DNA of 64,000 bases from Dichetophora obliterata (lineage: Eukaryota > Arthropoda > Insecta > Diptera > Sciomyzidae): contig OY986437.1 in assembly GCA_963920525.1 (NCBI GenBank), forward strand, positions 94,201,175-94,265,174. The letters are read 5' to 3'. Position numbers and translations under genes: made by a program. This document shows, one piece after another, positions 60,276 through 64,000 of the stretch. Position 1 is the stretch's first letter. Each line of letters starts with the position of its first letter. The notes under the pieces were generated by a model. It was not told where the DNA came from and did no database searches. It worked only from the letters and a program-made list of their open reading frames with translations.

Positions 60276-61412
60276 GTAAGTAGAACAATTGAAGCTTATA
60301 CATATTTTACGCTATTTACTGCTATTCTGTGCTACTTTACAGTAACTCTGTTACCCTATCTCACTACTTCCACTACCTTCCACTTTTTATGCGGAATAAA
60401 GTACTTTGCACACCACTCACTATTTTGCACAACTCAAAATCTCTGCCTTGTGCACCCTGACTGACATCCATATTTCATTTTGCGAAAGCACTTCAAAGTT
60501 GCAGTTGGCAACACTGGCAGAATACGTAATTATGAATTAGTAACTGTCTGTTGCTATGTAATTATGTCTCTGTCTGTCGGTTGGTCCTTTTCTCTTTCTA
60601 TCTAGCAACGCTTTCAACCCACTTCAGGTTTTGTAGGTCCTTCGGTCTGTCGAGGTTCGGTTCCCTCATTTGTTTTGCACCGTTGCGCTGCTTAAAGAGC
60701 AGTTACAACAACATCAGTAAAAGCAACTACAAAAAGTACAATGACAACAACACCAAAAAGACAAAATGAAGATTAATGGTTGTAGTTGAAGCAATTTAAC
60801 GGCCGTGGCTACATGGAACATCAAGCAAAAAAGATTGGTGGTTTTAAAGAGAACCGCTTGGAGGCCCACATCCACGAGATCTGCTCTGTGTGGTTGTATG
60901 AATGCGGGGAATTTTAAGTATTTGGGACAAACAGTGGCGAAGTTTTTATATGATTAAGGGATTGCTTCGCTATTCATATGACAAATTCCGAACATTTGTG
61001 TTAATAAAAACTTTTTCTTCTTCAAGAATCCAGGGATTCATTCAAAATTTTTATAGCAATACAATACAATACAATTTAAATAAACAAAGTTTGTATATTT
61101 TTACACTTTAAACTTTAAAAAATAAGTATTTTTACAGTTTCCGAACCACTTATGATCTCAAAAAATTTAACTTGGCAGTTTCTACTCTCTGCGATTTGCC
61201 ATTATCTTCAAAGAATTGGGGGCCGAACAGAACATTTTATTGTTATTCAATTTAAAAAAGTCTTTCTAATCTGAGAACTAAACCCTTCCTACCGCGATTC
61301 TTTAGCATACGAGCAGTCTACTCAGTAGGCTACAGCCGCCCTAGGTTGCTAAAAAAATAAAAAACATTACCTCTTTTGTTTTATTTTGATTTGGAGCACA
61401 GCACTGCGCGTA
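60276..61412. other. intron of the semaphorin gene
   Basis: It starts with the GTAAGT donor. No coding exon or bounded element was found before the foldback element at 61413. Confidence 0.7.
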
Positions 61413-61954
61413 CAGTCATGTGAAAATAAATAGGAACACCTGTATTTTTATATTTCAAGCTGCATGGATTCATACAAGGTGCAACAGATATAGCATAATT
61501 CCCTCGGGTGGTGATTCCTCCTGATAAGGCGAGTATAAAACTTTATGGAATTTCCTCCCACATTGTAAAACTTTCAAGACACAGGGTGTTTTCGGTTTTG
61601 GTACGTGTTTAGTATTATTGATCTAGAATCTAAACTACTCACCATAAAATAAAAAGTAATATTTTGTATTTTAAAAAAAAAATCAACCTTTCCATCAATA
61701 TATCAACCACTTTCGCATCATGTGCTGCAGCTTAGCTAAAATTTTGAGATTACTCAACGAAATATCAACAATTTTTGTATCTTTTGTTGAAACAAATTTT
61801 GTCATGTAAAAATACACTTAACAGTATTTTTTAAATTCTAACTTGGGACAGTAACAGCTCCGCTAAAACAAAAGATAGAAAATTTGTCGATATTTTGTTG
61901 GATAATCTCAAAATTTTTTCTCCGCTACAGCACATAAGACGAAAGCGATTGATA

Positions 61955-63263
61955 TAAAGGGTCCGCCATCTAACGTTTTTTTTTTAACTAGTGCTTATTT
62001 CGTGAATGGTAACACTTTGCTCATGTCTGATTTGACAGATAATTAGTTTTATCCTTCCGCTGAACGAATATGGTTGTGTTTTCGCTTGAACAAGGCTAAA
62101 AAATATTGCGACATTACTTTGGAAATCATGGTAATGTTGCAGAATGTGTGCGAAAATTGCGTATGGATTTTGGAAGAAGAGAAGCACCGTCAGCTCCGTA
62201 TGTTCGTTATCTTGTGAAAAAAAGTGAAAGAAACTGGCATCCTCATTGATAAACCAAAGCGTGAAAAGCCGAAAACAGTGCGTACACCCGAGAATATTGC
62301 TGCTGTGGCAGAAAGTGTGCGTGAAGCGCCATCAACATCAATTCACCGTCGTTCTCAACAATTGAACATTTCGGAGACATCATTGAGACTAATTTTGCAT
62401 AAAGACCTTGGTATGACGCCATACAAAGTCCAATTGGTTCAGGAGTTGAAGCCAACTGACCATCCAATGCGTTTTCGCTTCGCTAAGTAGGCCTGCGATC
62501 GACTTACAGAAGATGCTGATTTTGCCAAAAAAAAAATCATCTTTTCAGATGAAGCTCATTTTGATCTTGGCGGGTATGTAAACAAGCAAAATTGTCGCAT
62601 TTAGGGCACAAAAAACCCGCACGCATACATTGAAAGTCCGCTGCACCTAAAACGAGTCACTGTTTGGTGCGGATTTTGGTCCAGAGGCATAATTGGGCCA
62701 TTTTTCTTCGAAAATGAGCAAGGAGTGGCCGTTACAGTTAATGGCGATAGTTATCGGGCCATGTTGAACGAATTTTTGTTCACAAAAATTCAAGAGGAGG
62801 ATATTGGCAACATTTGGTTTCAACAGGACGGCGCTACGTGCCACACAGCCGAAGCTACACTCGATGTTTTGCGCCCTGTTTTTGAAGATCGCAGTATCAG
62901 CCGCAGAGCTGATGTCGTTTGGCCACCTCGTAGCTGCGATTTGACACCGTTGGACTATTATTTGTAGGGTGCCCTCAAAGATAAGTGCTACGCCGACAAG
63001 CCAGAGACAATTGACGGTTTAAAGGACAATATTCGTGAAGCCATTGGTGAAATACAGCTGCACACAATCGATAATGTGCTTAAAAATTGGACCGATCGTG
63101 TAGGCTACTGCATGGCCAGCCGACGCAGCTATTTGAATGAAATTATTTTCCATTATTAACCGAAAGAATTGTACTTTCAAATAAAAAAAGAAATTTGAGA
63201 AAATATTCAGTAGTTTTTTTTATAGAATTTAAAAAAAAAAAAAGTTATTTGGCGGACCCTTTA
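61955..63263 (+). mobile_element. D,D41D mariner-superfamily element nested in the palindrome
   Basis: It begins TAAAGGGTCCGCCATCTAACG and ends with the inverted copy GTTATTTGGCGGACCCTTTA, so TA sits at each outer edge. It is 1309 bases long. The single gene inside is a rosa-like mariner transposase on the plus strand. It is related to, but clearly different from, the element at 32022-33333. Confidence 0.92.
62070..63159 (+). pseudogene. D,D41D mariner transposase with four stops and a frameshift
   Basis: The frame starts MVVFSLEQG and meets a TAA at 62097-62099, then NVAECVRKLRMDFGRR. One extra A in the run near 62218-62223 shifts the frame before VKETGILIDKP. Then come KDLGMTPYKVQLVQELKP, IIFSDEAHFDLGGY with the first catalytic aspartate, FQQDGATCHT with the second and DLTPLDYYL with the third. 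Forty-one residues separate the last two. Three TAG stops lie at 62488-62490, about 62602-62604 and 62965-62967. Each replaces a tryptophan conserved in the 32 kb copy or in its relatives (FxxW, CRIWG, YYLWG). The gene ends EIIFHY and TAA at 63157-63159. Confidence 0.9.
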
Positions 63264-63552
63264 TTTATGAAAAATCTGATATTTTTTCTAAAATACAAGA
63301 TATTATTTTTTATTTTATGGTGAGTAGTTTAGATTCTAGATCAATAATACTAAGCACGTACCAAAACCGTAAAATACCTTGTATCTTGAAAGTTTCACAA
63401 TGCGGGAGGAAATTCCAGAAAGTGTTATACTTGCCTTATCAAGAAGAATCACCAGCCGAGGGAATTAATGCTATATCTGTAGCACTTTGTATATAATTCA
63501 TTCAGCTTCAAATATAAAAATATAGGTGTCCCTATTTATTTTCACATGACTG

Positions 63553-64000
63553 TATATGTATCTCACTTTTCGCCTTGCTTGGGGCTCTTCTGTTTGTTTT
63601 TTGTCGTTACGCTGTGCAAGCTGAGCAAAAAAGAGAATAGAAGAGAGCAAAAGAGAGTTTATTAAATGACATTTTTCCTAATTTTCTCGAAATTTTAGGA
63701 GTTTTTTAAGTAAGGATAGTAAAAAACGGTTAAACCTAATATGAGGGGCTGACTAAGAGTTTAAAAAATTAATTAGAAAAAAAATGAAAAAATTAGGACA
63801 AAAGAAGCTGTAAAAATTTTCTGAGGAAATTAAAAAAAAACTCAAAGCCAACACATAAAAATATATATATTTTTTTTTAATACTCAATAATTTTGAAGTA
63901 AATCGCTATAATAGTTATTGCGCAATCTTGCACACCAGTTTTAAAAAACGGCATGACAATTTTCAATCTTTTTTCAAAATAACACTTTTCGAACAGATTC
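63553..64000. other. AT-rich intron sequence
   Basis: It contains AGAGAAAAGAGAG-type purine runs and poly-A. No exon was seen. Confidence 0.6.

Larger units (their letters stand above)
61413..63552. mobile_element. palindromic Tc1-like element (831 bp without its insert), TA-flanked
   Basis: The ends are CAGTCATGTGAAAATAAATAGG and its inverted copy, with TA outside on both sides (61411-61412 and 63553-63554). The arms pair almost base for base over about 385 bases: 61413-61800 against 63264-63552 joined to about 61866-61954. Only some 65 central bases are unpaired. The terminus is of the Tc1/mariner type. The right arm is interrupted by the mariner at 61955-63263, which is therefore younger. 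It lies within the semaphorin intron. Confidence 0.9.

Noticed and set aside
60505..60520. right end of a hAT element (GGCAACACTG)
   Set aside because: There is no partner end within a plausible distance, and the word is common in this genome.

Overview
This is an AT-rich, intron/intergenic-type window from an insect nuclear genome, almost certainly a higher dipteran; a tephritid-like fly is my inference. Only one host-gene coding segment is convincing: an 88-base exon at 60188-60275 (+), with consensus splice sites, encoding the start of a semaphorin (Sema) domain that reads like an insect class-2 semaphorin. Much of the rest is probably intron of that gene or its 5' flank. A promoter/5'UTR-looking stretch near 215-470 could belong to it, but nothing proves the link.

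The window is dominated by transposable elements, several of which can be delimited to the base. From left to right: a short Helitron (6541-6908); a mariner fossil (about 8143-8270); a 3 kb endonuclease/reverse-transcriptase LINE on the minus strand (13188-16360); degenerate tandem repeats (17.7-18.1 kb); a mariner tail fossil (20.5-20.7 kb); a full-length decayed piggyBac with TTAA sites, matching termini and a probable 66-base intron (21816-24142); and a complete Mutator-like element (26190-29688). The last has a 9-base target duplication, termini built from repeated GAAATAAGTCCC-like motifs, a spliced FLYWCH/MULE transposase and a C-terminal RING finger. A nearly intact D,D41D mariner follows (32022-33333).

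The second half holds a Jockey-type LINE ORF1 fragment (34.5-35.2 kb), nested inverted-repeat elements (36.6-38.4 kb), a hairpin (43.09-43.24 kb), a long ATT microsatellite, a cluster of three inverted-repeat elements (44.07-45.22 kb), two consecutive LINE remnants (47.6-49.1 kb), a LINE tail (50.9-51.2 kb), several MITE-like elements and a tRNA-derived SINE (53-56 kb), an array of palindromic 38-base units (about 56.96-57.23 kb), a 300-base hairpin (57.75-58.05 kb) and another LINE fragment (59.4-60.0 kb). After the semaphorin exon lies an 831-base palindromic Tc1-like element (61413-63552) whose right arm was split by a second D,D41D mariner (61955-63263).

The transposase genes do not form a joint pathway; each serves its own element. 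The most interesting system is the Mutator-like element: its transposase joins a FLYWCH zinc finger, a DDE core with all three acidic residues visible, an acidic linker and a RING finger of the kind found in E3 ubiquitin ligases. All coordinates come from reading the sequence directly; family names rest on recognised motifs, not database searches.
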